Positions 36,792 through 47,971 of a DNA stretch of 64,000 nucleotides are shown here, piece after piece (position 1 is the first letter of the stretch; each line of letters opens with the position of its first letter). Below the pieces are notes generated by a model. That model did no database searches. It worked only from the letters and a program-made list of their open reading frames with translations, and was not told the origin of the DNA. Origin of the DNA: Desarmillaria ectypa (Eukaryota; Basidiomycota; Agaricomycetes; Agaricales; Physalacriaceae); NCBI GenBank assembly GCA_030407005.1, contig JAUDYN010000011.1, positions 300,501 through 364,500 of the forward strand. Reading direction: 5' to 3'. Made by a program: the position numbers and the translations under genes.

Positions 36792-37788
36792 CATGATATG
36801 GTCACATCCGAATCCAGATCGTCATCATCCCCAAGTACGTTTCCATCTCTAGCGAGCTTCCGTTTTCACATAAAACTCTTCTACCAAATTCGATACCCAC
36901 TGCATTAGGCACGAGGCAACGGACTGGGTCATAGCGGAAATTGCCTCCAGCTGAAATTTCACAGAGGTCGACAATCAGGTTACCCGCTGCTTACCGTATC
37001 TTAGTCTAGTAGTTGCAATAAAACAAGTATTGATCTGCATATTATCCATCCTTTCCTGGAGCTGGAGCTTCTCGCTCTGCGATCGAACAACATTAGTAGG
37101 AGTCGGCAAGCTTCCGGAAGGTATTGTGAATGGCTGTGTAAAGCACGGGGAAGCGTAGTTGGTGTTGTGCGCCATGCATTATCCTATACCTCTTCGACTG
37201 TCTATCCTTCCTCCTCGTTCTCTTCTTCCAGTCTCATGGGCCTTGGCGTTCCTCGCACGGAGGGGCGAGCCAAGGGGCATGTAGGCGGGCCGCAGTTTCC
37301 TTCTTTCCCTTCATTGTCCTCCGTCCGTAATTCACCCGACCGCATTCTCACAGCTTTCTGGGCGTGGGGAATGTCTCTGCGTATCGGACCGACGATAATT
37401 TCTATGGAGTTTCGGATGAAACTGTCAGAGCGATTGAGGTTTGTGTCGATACGAAGGAGGGAGGGAGTCTAGCGTTGAGTGTGGTAGTACCCTGAGCCAG
37501 CTGGGAACGTGACATGGTGGGAAGGTCTTTGTGACAGCAAAAGGGAACAGTTTCGAGAATAGTAATCACGATAGCATCTTCACATGTGTCTTCATTCTGT
37601 AGAGCAATAATTCTTGGTGTTGGCAGAGAATGTGAATTTCCGATCTCGCTTTGGGTGGGCGGTGTGTCGACGATAGGGTCTAGAGTCACGTCTTCGAGTG
37701 TAACAGAAGAGGATTTGAATAGGTCTAGTCTGAGAACTAGTTTGCAAATAGGGGTGAAAGGATTAGAAAATGTTCTGTTGTGTCTCAT
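36792..37788 (-). pseudogene. Repeated protein B, copy 1 (frameshifted)
   Basis: It starts MRHNRTFSNPFTP at 37788 and follows the proteins at 46988-47971 and 51704-52612 closely through CEDAIVIT and FCCHKDLPTMSRSQL. A one-base insertion in the CTCCCTCC run near 37470 then shifts the frame. Further stops follow in the acidic and NLS-like part, and the terminal TGA has become TGG near 36792. The family is unrecognised. Confidence 0.8.
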
Positions 37789-37865
37789 AGTGGATGGTGA
37801 TGGTTTGAAAATAAGAAAGGAAAAAGAACGATCACGAACTATGATGCATCGATCACAGCCCGATC

Positions 37866-38035
37866 AAGTTGTGCTACTAGTTTGAGCGGAAGAGCTTCCA
37901 AAAAGCCTTTAGAATGCTGGAAATTAGTTCTTCTTCATTATTCAAGTCTTCAAACGAATTTTGGCGAGCTCATTTCTGGAATACGGAGAGAAATCAAAGT
38001 TGCTAATTGTCCGTGAAAATATCGCCTACAAGCTC
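37866..38035 (-). pseudogene. Repeated protein A, copy 1 (3' fragment)
   Basis: Upstream of B copy 1, the minus strand reads FEDLNNEEELISSILKAFW, then KLFRSN and a stop. This matches the end of protein A in copy 3 (51196-51639) and the remnant before B copy 2. The 5' part is missing; it abuts the 3' end of DyP copy 3. Confidence 0.6.
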
Positions 38036-38082
38036 TTTTGTTTACTATATTCGTAATTTAAACGTCCCTGTCTGTAAGTATA

Positions 38083-40033
38083 TTAGGCAGCAATGGTATT
38101 CACTATAGCGGAGATGGAGGGCGAGAAGAAGTACTCTCCTCCCCGCGAAACAACGAAGTCTGAAGATCACGAGTATTAGCCCGAGCTGCCAGTTCAATTT
38201 TCGAGCAGACACACACCATTCTTTAATGTGATAGCACGGCCTGGGTTTTTTGGATCTAGACCAGTAATTTGACGACTCCTTGAAGAAGGGTTGGTTCCTG
38301 CAGAACCAATAACAGGATCCACACCGGTGCCGAAGAGGAGGAAGCTACAGGATACTCAGACCAAGACACAGGGGGGAAAATCGAAACACATACTTTGCGT
38401 TGTTGACCCAGACCTGCTGCAAAAAGCGGAAGCCGTTGTTGATGTCGGATTGGTATGCAACTATAGCAACCTCAATCAGTCGATGCTGGTTTGGTCTAAT
38501 CAATTTTAACCAACCAAAGGCAAGGCCACGTTCCAAAGAAGCACTGGTGGTATTTGATGCTGCTTCATCATCAGTCACTGTAAACATTCCATAAACTGTC
38601 TGGTTTCGCCTGCAAAAAGATCTAACCTTCGGGTCCGTACGGAATGCCAGCGCGAATGATGTGATGCGCTGTTTCTTCCACAAAGAAATCTCCACGAGGG
38701 CGTGTCTTCCTAGTATGAGCAGCAAAAGGACAGCGAGTCTGGTTGGTGAAGATTTCACCATCGTGATGGTAGGTGAAGTTGTTGTTCTGCATGGGGTCCG
38801 CCGCCAACGTAGGGTTATCGAACAAAGGTGCAAGATCGACAGGAGCACCCTGCAATCATAAGTCAGTCATGAATTTCTTCGCGGATGATAACATACACTC
38901 TTCCATCGTCCAAGGATACGGGCGCCTAATAGGGCAGATCCCTCTTCCGGGGTGAGAACACCGGGCTCAGAAATCGGATTATCCAATAAGAACTTGTTGA
39001 ACTCTGGCACCAGCTGCTCCATCTGACGGAAGACCAGGAACGAACCATCTTTAGCCCAGGACGGACGAGGAGTAAAATCACCGTCCTCAGCCAGTAAAAT
39101 TTCTCCCGCATTGACGGCTAACTGGCCCGGCAGAGGCGATTGTGTAAAGCCCTTGACAGCGGGCTGGCTTATCCCATCCATGAATCCAAAATCTAAATAT
39201 GCATCATCATCAAGAAACGATCATTATGGATTGAAAGATCGCAAAAGCTTACGTTCATGGCCTTCCTCTGATCCCGGGCGGGATTCGCCCTGAATGCGAT
39301 GTAACTCAGCGATGGAGTCACCCAAAATCGACGAGAGCTCCGACAGGGTCTCATCGACGTTATCAAGAGTGTCCGATGCAAGCAGGAAAACGCCATGAAC
39401 AGAGGTTCCCGCAAACGATTGCACCCACCTCCCAGTTCCAGGATCACCGATGGCAGCAGAATCGGCTTCCTGTCCTATAGTATAGAACAGGTCACCTAGA
39501 TTATCGTTGATGCCCAGAGCAGCGAGTCCCGAGTGAGAAAAAGCGAGATTGACAGCTGTTAGAGGCTGGGTTGTGACGTCCAGTATTTGGGTTGTAGAGG
39601 TAATGAGAGGGTGGATATCCGTCGCCAGCTTTCTCTTAAAGTCGGTCGCATTTTGAATACCGAAGAAGAAAAATAGCTCTTTCTTCTTCTTCATCCCCAC
39701 CCTGTGTTCACATCGCGTCAGCTAAAGGAACAATGACGAGAGCTTGAATTCACTGACAAGATATCTGCCTGGATGTCAGCCAAGTTTAAACCAACGACTG
39801 CTGCTGCTGAGTGAGCTTCTTGGGCAGTTGGAAGATCTGGTTGGGGCGCGGGATCTATTCAAAGCTTTAGCTGAATCACAGACGAACACACAGTGGCCCC
39901 TACTATTTAATATGGAAGTCGTTCGCGTGACTTGTCGGCGACGAGGCCAGCCTGGATTATGGGAATGTCCAGCAGCATTGAAGGCCAGGGAAAGCAGCAG
40001 GAGAGAGGTGAAGATCGCGCCAGAAGTCTTCAT
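38083..40033 (-). CDS. DyP-type peroxidase, copy 3 (apparently intact)
   Basis: This is a secreted haem peroxidase of the dye-decolorising family, which oxidises phenolics and dyes with H2O2. ATG 40031-40033 opens a signal peptide (MKTSGAIFTSLLLLSLAFNA). After an intron comes DLPTAQEAHSAAAVVGLNL, then ADIQADIL, a further intron, and FFFGIQNATDFKRKL. The GxxDG motif is in FGFMDGISQPAVKG near 39160-39195. CPFAAHTRKTRPRGDF holds the haem-ligand His, followed by SLERGLAF-intron-VAYQSDINNGFRFLQQVW. The last exons are TGVDPVIGSAGTNPSSRSRQ and DFVVSRGGEYFFSPSISAI, with TAA at 38083-38085. About 500 residues and roughly eight exons. No stop or frameshift was found. The two other copies in the window are broken. 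The exon 1/2 joint is uncertain. Confidence 0.88.
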
Positions 40034-41767
40034 CTAGGATACCAGTGAGAATGGTGGTTAACAAGCGCGTCCAGCCTCATTTAAAGTGAAACGTGAAACG
40101 TATGGTGGGTCAAATTTTTGCAGGACTCCCGGTTTTCGTTACGCAATCGTGAGAGTGGGTTTTTCGAAGTTATGTAAAGCCAATGATGAAGATGCACGGG
40201 TTTGATATATTTCGGCATTACCATTGTCAAGACAGTCATGAACTCACCATCATGAAAGGCATAATCCAGCCGCGTGAGAATGAGCTGGATCATTTACTTG
40301 CACGAGTCCAAAGCCCGTGAGCGTTGCTGGGAACCCACTCAATCCCGTAGAATCTAGAACGAAAGAGATACTTAATGCAGAACGAACTTCTGCGGCATGT
40401 AAGATGCGTAAGTTGAACCGATCTTGATTTCCGCATCGTCCCGACACACTGCAACCGAAAGCTAACACGGGTGTCTAACCTTGAACGGCACTTGAAGCAT
40501 TTTCCTTGGGGTTGGTAGGAGGCAAGAGCACATCATTCGTTAGAGTGGACTACATGTCTCGCTATCTATGTATGCATCTTTCAGCCTGACTAGAACTGCT
40601 GCCTCAAACAATCTCTTACAAAATGTTGCTATTATGCACTTGAGAAGCAAGATGCGTTCCAGTTGTCACCATCTACGCAAGACGCGTTTTTTTTTAGCGA
40701 CAGTTGGTTCCTTGAAGCGTTGACGTAACCAAATTGTAGTCTCAGTTGGTGCATTGGTGCCATTATGCCGTGCAGCCACGAAATTTTGCGGCACCACGAG
40801 CGACCGTACAAGAGCTTACCTAGCGCAAGCTCTCTCTTTGGACAATGATTGATGGACCTAGCCGTTCCTATCTCTGATATCTGAGTGACATTCAACGAAG
40901 TCAATAAAAAGCTAACGTACAGCGGTGAAGGATCCCCGACTAGAGGTTAAGCTCCCATGATGGAGACCGCGATGTGCATAGTTCGGAAACTCGTGGCCGT
41001 ATCCTGCAAAATGGGAGTCAGGTCAAAGACCTACAAAACAAGGCACACTGGCCTTACGTTGGAACAATTTGTGGATGCCATCGGTATTGTGAGGTACCTG
41101 TGAATGTGAATGTGTATATGAAAGCAAGTAGGCCAGAAAGCGAGCCAAATTAGTGTAATGTCTCCTCGGTCGGCCAGGACACTGTTCATCAGTATCAATT
41201 TCGCTAGTCAGGGATAAAAAACGAGACTGGCTCTAATTGGGCGGCAATCACCGGAATCACAAAATCCCCAAAGCACATATTAGCAATTCAAAGGCGGACC
41301 ATGGATGGCCCAAGTCCATACCAGCATGCTGCTCTCAACAGACATACGGGGAACGAGACGAGTCACCGCCCCATATCAAAGTGGTAGTGAAAGATTTCCG
41401 AACTATTCCCGGGTTGGGTGTTGACTAGACTCTTGACTATATCACGTACCTCCACACTTACCACATCAGTGAAAATGACAATTCTATAGAACATAACACG
41501 ATATTAGAGCAAGTCTTACATAAGGTGCGGTGAGCTTGAAGCAAAACATTTATTTCTTTACCAGCCACTTGGAGTAGTATACGAAAACAATACCGCATAT
41601 TGGCGCCTCTGATGATCTTCTTTGCACGAAAATAAGTCAGTGATGCCTTGCGTCCTCCTGATATTACCGTAGTCCCTGTACCTAGAATCGGGTAGCCGCT
41701 TGAGGCTAACTGACTGACAATGATCCAGAACTGCCTCCTGCTGACAGAAGCAAAAAAATGATCACGA
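40034..41767. other. Intergenic, no gene seen
   Basis: The first few hundred bases should be the promoter of DyP copy 3. The rest has short open frames only (for example 40632-40904, 41237-41428) without motifs. Confidence 0.45.
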
Positions 41768-44163
41768 TTACTGATTATAATCTACAAACCCTTGCAACTT
41801 CTTCGCGGTACATGGTGGGAACTTGAACGCATTCAATTTACCCCCAAACGTCCGTACAATGCGCACGATGCCATTCTTAAATCCTGCAACCAATCCCCGT
41901 TAGACCACACAATCAGCCTAAACTTAGTACACTCACCATCACCGAGGTATCCTAGGACCTCACTAGCTTTTGCCAACTCTATCCGAAGAACCTCACGTTG
42001 TATTCTTTCTTTATCTGACAGGCCTTCCTCCTCTTCTGGTGGTGGGGGTCGCAGAACATTCAGTTCAATCTGGTAGTCTTCTATCGCTGACAAGAAGGAG
42101 AGCATTGCTTCAAGGATTTTGGGAATATCCCGCTGGACCACCCCGTACCGATCTTCTGTCAGGGAAGAACACGTCAAGCGTGATAGGACTAATAAAACCA
42201 AAAGACAAATCAACAACCCAAAATAACAAAGGCTATGGTCATACCTTCGACGACGAGGAGATCTAGTTCGCGCCCGGGTAGGGATCCCTCCGCGACCTTA
42301 CTTATCCGCTCCCTAGTCCACCAATCTACCCATGTTCCAAATGCCTCCTGCACAGCAACAGGCGTGTACCGATGAATGACGCTACCCAAAGATTTCCTGG
42401 CATTCCCAAAATAATCCTTGGCTTCTTCTACGCTTTTAGTCACCTCTGTTGGGACGGGTAAAGCAGTACTCGCTGACTTGAACAAGTCTGGGATATGTGC
42501 AGCTTCGGTACCTGCTTCGACTGCTTGGGCGAACGATCCGTCCGCACCAAGGGAATCAATAACGCTACTGATGGGAGATGGTTTCGTTTGCTTGTAGATG
42601 GGCTGTTTGATTACAGATAAGGGTGTGGATAGGAAGGTAGGTGGTGGTTGCGCTACAGTTGCTACTGCAAGAGGCGGTGAGGCGGTGGGAGGCGCTCCTC
42701 TCCGCAAGAAATGCTGGTAATCTCTCCCAAGAACCAGAAGACTCTCCCTGCACAGATGACTCCAGAGATTAGGAGAATACTTTTGATCTCCGAAAAGAGC
42801 TGTCCGACGAGCGCCCGCTGAAGAAGACAGGTCGGTAGATATCTCGTTCAGTTCTGCAAATGCAAAATATTTGAAGGTTATATCAGAGGAAGCTGCTCCC
42901 GACACGAGGGTTACTGATGGGTCCGTTGTCATGTGTGATACAGGAATGGGTTGGCTGATGAAGGAATCAAACAGTAGTTCTGCGATTTCCCATGTTGCCA
43001 AGGTTGAAAACGCCAGAAACCATGCCCTTATCAGAAGAGCAAAATGTTGGATGGGCAAAAATATTGTCCAAGGTCCCCGAAGGAAGTGAGCTGTGAATGG
43101 CCGCAGAACAAGATGAAGTAATGGCAGGCGGTAAAGTATAGGAAGCGAGAGCCGTGCAGTAGCAAACATAGCGGCAGACGTGGGCACGGAAACGGATGCG
43201 AGGAGAGCAACTATGACCAGCGTTCGTAAGAAGTCACCGAGTGTAACCGCAGATTTTCGGGTCTGATCCTGCAGAGCATTTCAGCCATACAGTTCAAGAT
43301 TGGAAAGATGGTATACTCACAAGAGAGGAGGGCCATCGAAAGACAAAGCGATCCATCATGATGTTTCGGAGCGTGGAACAGCATGCAACAATAACTTGAG
43401 ATGTTAAAAGAAACACCAAACGGCCGTTCAAATAATATGGATGCTTCCTGATCCAGTTTAGACACGAGGATAGAGAACATAGGCATCAGCCACTCACTTT
43501 GATTTGACAAACACCGACAGCCGGGGGTCATTCGATTTAGACATTCGAGCCATTGATACATGGAGAAGTGTCGCAATGATTGCAGAGGCAAGATAAACCA
43601 AGAATGCACTTTTAGTGCTCTGCTTCGCCAGAGCATTCTGTAAGGTTTTTAAAGGCGTCTTTGACGTCGAATGATAACCTAAGAAGAACTGGGTCAAGAA
43701 AATAAATTCAGTAAAAGCGCGTCCACGCACCTGTGAGATGCCTTTTTCTTAACACCACGATGGGCAATGCTACCGCTACCCAGCACACGTATGCCATCAT
43801 TGACGTCGATGGCGTTACTGGAACCATTGCCACTCCGCCAATCCCCAGTTCCTCAATACCGCCAAGGCACCATATTGTCCATGCCACCGTCTGGACCCAA
43901 CAAAACGCGATAGAGCCTAAGAAAATCCTCCAGAGAAGCCGTTGACGAAGAACAGCTTTGATGAGCGGCTCATACGTTGCAGATGCGGGAGGTACGGAAG
44001 GAGAAGACTTGACTGCGAGGGTGGAGGGTATCGCTCGCAGTGGCGAGGGCGTTTTGGGTTGTTGCTGGGGAGCGGAAGGGGAGGAAACGCTCGACTTCAT
44101 GGATGGCGATGTCGGTGGCCTTAAGCTCGTCACTGGCATCAGCGGCCGTCGCATGGTGGCCAT
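41768..44163 (-). CDS. NDC1: Nuclear pore membrane protein NDC1
   Basis: Ndc1 is a multi-pass nucleoporin anchoring nuclear pores and spindle pole bodies in the nuclear envelope. ATG 44163 opens a Pro/Ser-rich cytosolic leader, then LIKAVLRQRLLWRIFLG and several membrane segments over four or five exons (VCWVAVALPIVVL, AFLVYLASAIIATLLHV, RTLVIVALLASVSVP). The large exon 42210-43187 has LPLLHLVLRPFTAHFLRGPW and ATWEIAELLFDSFISQP, both typical of fungal Ndc1. The C-terminal exons have SLTEDRYGVVQRDIPKILEA and IVRIVRTFGGKLNAFKFPP, then GFVDYNQ and TAA at 41768-41770. About 700 residues. No defects were seen. It is divergently transcribed from CTP1. Confidence 0.88.
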
Positions 44164-44268
44164 GGTGGTGGTACAAGATCAGGATTGTTTGTTGATCGTG
44201 ACGCGTGTTGGCTCCCACGTTTCTTTCGTCCCTTCGACTTTTACTATCATTACCCTCGACGGCCTCGC
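44164..44268. promoter_or_regulatory. Bidirectional promoter of NDC1 and CTP1
   Basis: Only 105 bp separate the two start codons, so both genes must share this region and possibly overlap in leader sequence. A pyrimidine-rich stretch (TTTCTTTCGTCCCTTCG) lies at 44220-44236, typical of the core region upstream of fungal starts. Confidence 0.6.
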
Positions 44269-46438
44269 ATGGACAGCGCGACTTTCTCCAGCACGCACAT
44301 GCGAGAGCGCGACAAGGTCCTCAATGAGAAGCACCGCAAAGAAATCGCGGCACACGAGGCCAAGTATGACCGACTCAAGCATTCCGCCAAGGACACGCTC
44401 AATCGTCTCAGCGACTTAACGAACAGAACTGGACACCTCGTGAGGGCCCTTGGATTTAGCGACTTGCAGGAGGCGCTGTTCGTGGTCGACAATGCTGAGC
44501 ATAGCACGAAGTACAGGGATGCCTTGACTCGGATTGAGGGTCTAGAAAAGGCGCTCCGTAGTGCGAAAGACGAAAGGGACCATCTGCAGGCTCAACTGGA
44601 TGATACTGCAGAGGAGAGAAACCGACTTCGAGAGAAGAAAAAGTATGTTCTACCTTAACTGTCCGGCAACTATAGCCCGAACATATATTTCTTATAGGGA
44701 TCCTCCAGCATCCCCTTCACCATCAAGGTGTTTACTAGCGGCCCAGCTGAAAGCGCTTCAGTCGCGATACGATGAACTCTTGGACAAGAAACAACGGGCA
44801 GCTGCAATATACAAACGAGACTATAGCAAATGGCGCGACTTCAAGGCATTTCTGTTTCGTACAGAATGCAAAGCAAAATCCAAAATGGAGGCGGAAAAGG
44901 ACAACGAGTTTCGACGGAGCGTCTTCATACGGTTAGCTGATAATGTGAAGATGTTGGAGGAGATAGGACCGTTGCTCTATGCGGACGACGGTGAACATGA
45001 TAATTTAATCCATGTAGATATTTTTACTCATCCTCAGGCAGCGTCGTACGCATACGAGGATAAGAATTTGTATGGGCAAGACAAGGATAATCAATCTGGA
45101 TTCACACCAATGCAGATACCCACGTATGCGCCTGTTGGTTGACATGTTGATACGCTATAACAGTCACCATAGGACAATTTTCCCGCCAATTCCTTCCAAG
45201 CGGCCTGGAACTCCGAGTTCACCGCTACTGCTTCCATCAGCCTCTCTTATCAGCGCAGTGACTGTAGCCGGTCCTTCGAAGACCACAATTCCATCACCAC
45301 CGTAAGCCGTGCTGACCTATGTATCACTCCCGTGGCGCTTACTGGTGGTCCCTTTGACTATTCAGCCGCAAGGCTAACGGCTCCATTCTTGTACCAAGTT
45401 CATCAGACACGGAAGAGGACTCTCTTGGTATGCTTGTTCCTTGCACTCTCGCCCTGTCATCTCTGACGAATCGACCTATACTAGCCCGGGAATCGAGCCC
45501 GACCCCGCAGTTTAAAGTGCCTTTCCAAGGTAGAAGTACGATCAACCGTGCAATTCATTTTCAAAACGCTAAAGCTGCGTCTTTAGCTCCATTGACATCA
45601 CCGTTTACGCCGCTTTCCAAAGTCCCAAACTTGGATATCAAGCGATACGATCCTCGCTCAACACCCCTCCTCTCATTAAAGCAATGTACGCCGACGGGAT
45701 CGGAATTTTCACATCCAAAGCTAACAGTATCTTAGCTCCATCGACACCGACGAAACTGAAGACCGGCTCAGTACCACCGCGGAAAGTCCGCCGCATCAGT
45801 CACGAGCATGACAGTCCTCGTTCTACACCAGCTGCCCCACTAGGAAAAGGCAAAGAGAAGGAGAAAGCCGCGTCATCTGTATCCGCAGCACGTACTGCCA
45901 AACAGACAAACGATTATTCGGCTTTCAAGGGTCGTGGACGATACGCAAAAGATTCGAAAGAGAAGACGATCAACGAAACATTTGCCATCGATCCAAAGCG
46001 CAACAACGGGTTCGACTTTCAGTTTGACGCTGTTGTCCGCAACAAGGACGAGCGGCGCCAACTTCATGCGGGGGATTGCGAGTGTTGTCGTGACGTTCGT
46101 CTTTTCCTCTTCCCTTCAAATGAGCTCCCCGCTAATGATTCCTCTCATAGTACTACGAAGGTGTCGGGCCTCTTCCGAAACGTCTCAAACAGCCACTGTG
46201 GCGGTCACCAAAGAAAAACGCTACTCCTTCTCCTGCGCGTAGGAAGAAGGGAATATCGAGGCATCGGTATAATTGGGCGCAGGGCGGGACGCCACCGGGA
46301 TATTGGGATATCGGGTTCCCGGATACGCAGGAAGCGAAGAATATCAATGAGAGGGCGAAGGAGATGCATGAGAAGAAGAGGACGGAGATTGAGGCTGAGG
46401 CTATGCGTGGGGACGGAAGGTATGTCCGAAGGAAGTGA
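44269..46438 (+). CDS. CTP1: DNA end-resection factor of the Ctp1/CtIP/Sae2 family
   Basis: These proteins activate the Mre11 nuclease complex to trim DNA double-strand breaks before homologous recombination. ATG 44269 opens MDSATFSSTHMRERDKVLNE and an N-terminal coiled coil (heptad-rich, KALRSAKDERDHLQAQL), as needed for family tetramerisation. After an intron, a second helical part follows (QSRYDELLDKKQRAAAIYKRD), then a long disordered Ser/Pro-rich middle with introns. The conserved C-terminus has SAFKGRGRYAK, HAGDCECCRD-intron-YYEGVGPLP (the CxxC motif), then RHRYNWAQGGTPPGYWDIGF and PDTQE, ending at TGA 46436-46438. The RHR motif and the sites near it are the diagnostic Sae2/Ctp1 signature. 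No breaks seen; intron limits in the middle part are approximate. Confidence 0.88.
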
Positions 46439-46497
46439 TAGAGCAGTTCCTGTTGGCTTCTGGATATAACTACGCAATTGTATAATAGCAAGCAATG

Positions 46498-46915
46498 TAT
46501 CAATACCCTGCAACTCCTTCGGCGTTAGTCTATTGAAGGATGGAGATTCCCACTGCGGAAGACAAGAAAAAGAATTCTACCGCCTGCTCTCTTCTGCGCC
46601 ACCTCTCGAACACGGCGCCGAGCTTCTCTCGCATATCAAAGGAACCGTTATCTCCTTGAAGTCCCAGTTAGTACCTCTGATGTTCTCACCGATTAGGCTA
46701 TCATATATCAGTCTCCACTCGCGAAGTGTCTGGGTCTCATGATAACGTAACTGTCTCCGCTGCCTCAAGCCTCCTTGGCTCTATTGGTGGCAACAAGCTA
46801 AATAACCACAAACGGAAGTACCCAAAACTCGTGAAAACGAACCCCCAAACCCCTAGAAAACTTGTCAGTGAAAATCTAACTTCCAGCATTCTATGAGCTT
46901 TTTTGGATGCGATCG
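46498..46915 (+). pseudogene. Repeated protein A, copy 2 (decayed)
   Basis: Blocks align with 51230-51640: CTTCTCTCGCATATCAAAGGAA near 46624 against the same block near 51300, the TCTATTGGTGGCAACAA region near 46775, and CTTCCAGCATTCTATGAGC near 46880, which is shared with copy 1. In-frame stops and gaps break it. The longest open piece (46533-46742) reads FYRLLSSAPPLEHGAELLSH, which may be the better-preserved N-terminal part of family A. Confidence 0.55.
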
Positions 46916-46987
46916 AGCTGTGATCGATGCGTCATAGTTCATGATCGTTCTTTTTCCTTTCTTATTGTCAAACCACCACCATCCACT

Positions 46988-47971
46988 ATGAGACACAACA
47001 GAACATTTTCTAATCCTTTCACTCCTGTTCGCAAACTATTTCTCAAACTAGATCTATTCAAATCCTCTTCTGTTACTCTCGAAGACATGACTCTAGACCC
47101 TGTTGTCGACACACCGCCCACCCAAAGCGAGATCGGAAATTCACATTCTCTGCGAACACCAAGAATTATTGCTCTACAGAATGAAGACACATGTGAAGAT
47201 GCTATCGTGATTACTACTCTTGACACCGTTCCGTTTTGCTGTCACGAAGACCTTCTCACCATGTCACGTTCCCAACTCGTTCACGTTGCTACCACACTCA
47301 ATGCCAGACTTCCCGCCCTACTTCGTATCGACGTAAACCTCAACCGCTCTGACAATTACATCCGAAACTCCATAGAAATCATCGTCGGTCTACGCAGAGA
47401 TGTTCCCCCTGCTCCGAAACCTGTGAGAATGCGGTCGGGTGAATTAAGGACGGAGAACGACGAAGGGAGAGAAGGAAATTGTAGCCCGCCTACAAGCCCA
47501 TTGGCTCGCCTTTCCGCACGAGGAACGCCAAAACTCACGAGACTGGAAGAAGAGGACGAGGAAGAGAAGGATAGACCGTCGAAGAAGCGTAGGGTAACAT
47601 GTAGCGTTACAACACCGACTCCACTTCCTCGTGCTCTGCGCAGCCATTCACAGCATGTCCAGCGAGCTTCGTTGACTCCTACTCGTGTTGTTCGTTCACA
47701 GAGCGAGAAGCTCCAAGAAAGGATGGATAATATGCAGATCGATACTCGTTTTGTCACGATTACCAGACCAAGATATGGCAAGCGCCGCACGACCAGATTG
47801 TCGACTCCCACGAAATTCCAACGGGAAGCTATTTCTGCTATGACCCCAATTCATCGCTTCACTCCAACTACATTGGGTAACGAAAGCAGGAACTTGGCAG
47901 AAGACAGAAAGCGGCATTTAGACACTCTTGGGGATGACGGGAATTTGGACTCGGATTTGACCATGTCCTGA
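46988..47971 (+). CDS. Repeated protein B, copy 2 (unrecognised, about 327 aa)
   Basis: A single open frame runs from MRHNRTFSNPFTPVRKL at 46988 to the stop at 47969-47971. I prefer this ATG over the in-frame one at 46907 because all three copies share it and the upstream part is not conserved as protein. In order it has a basic N-terminus, a Thr/Pro-rich part, CCHEDLLTMSRSQL, a helical stretch (LLRIDVNLNRSDNYIRNSIE), an acidic run next to DRPSKKRRV (a nuclear-localisation-like signal), and a Ser/Thr/Arg-rich tail with TPTKFQREAISAMTPIHRF. No known domain is recognised. Short SP/TP motifs suggest phosphorylation. It sits just downstream of CTP1. Confidence 0.6.
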   Translation: MRHNRTFSNPFTPVRKLFLKLDLFKSSSVTLEDMTLDPVVDTPPTQSEIGNSHSLRTPRIIALQNEDTCEDAIVITTLDTVPFCCHEDLLTMSRSQLVHVATTLNARLPALLRIDVNLNRSDNYIRNSIEIIVGLRRDVPPAPKPVRMRSGELRTENDEGREGNCSPPTSPLARLSARGTPKLTRLEEEDEEEKDRPSKKRRVTCSVTTPTPLPRALRSHSQHVQRASLTPTRVVRSQSEKLQERMDNMQIDTRFVTITRPRYGKRRTTRLSTPTKFQREAISAMTPIHRFTPTTLGNESRNLAEDRKRHLDTLGDDGNLDSDLTMS

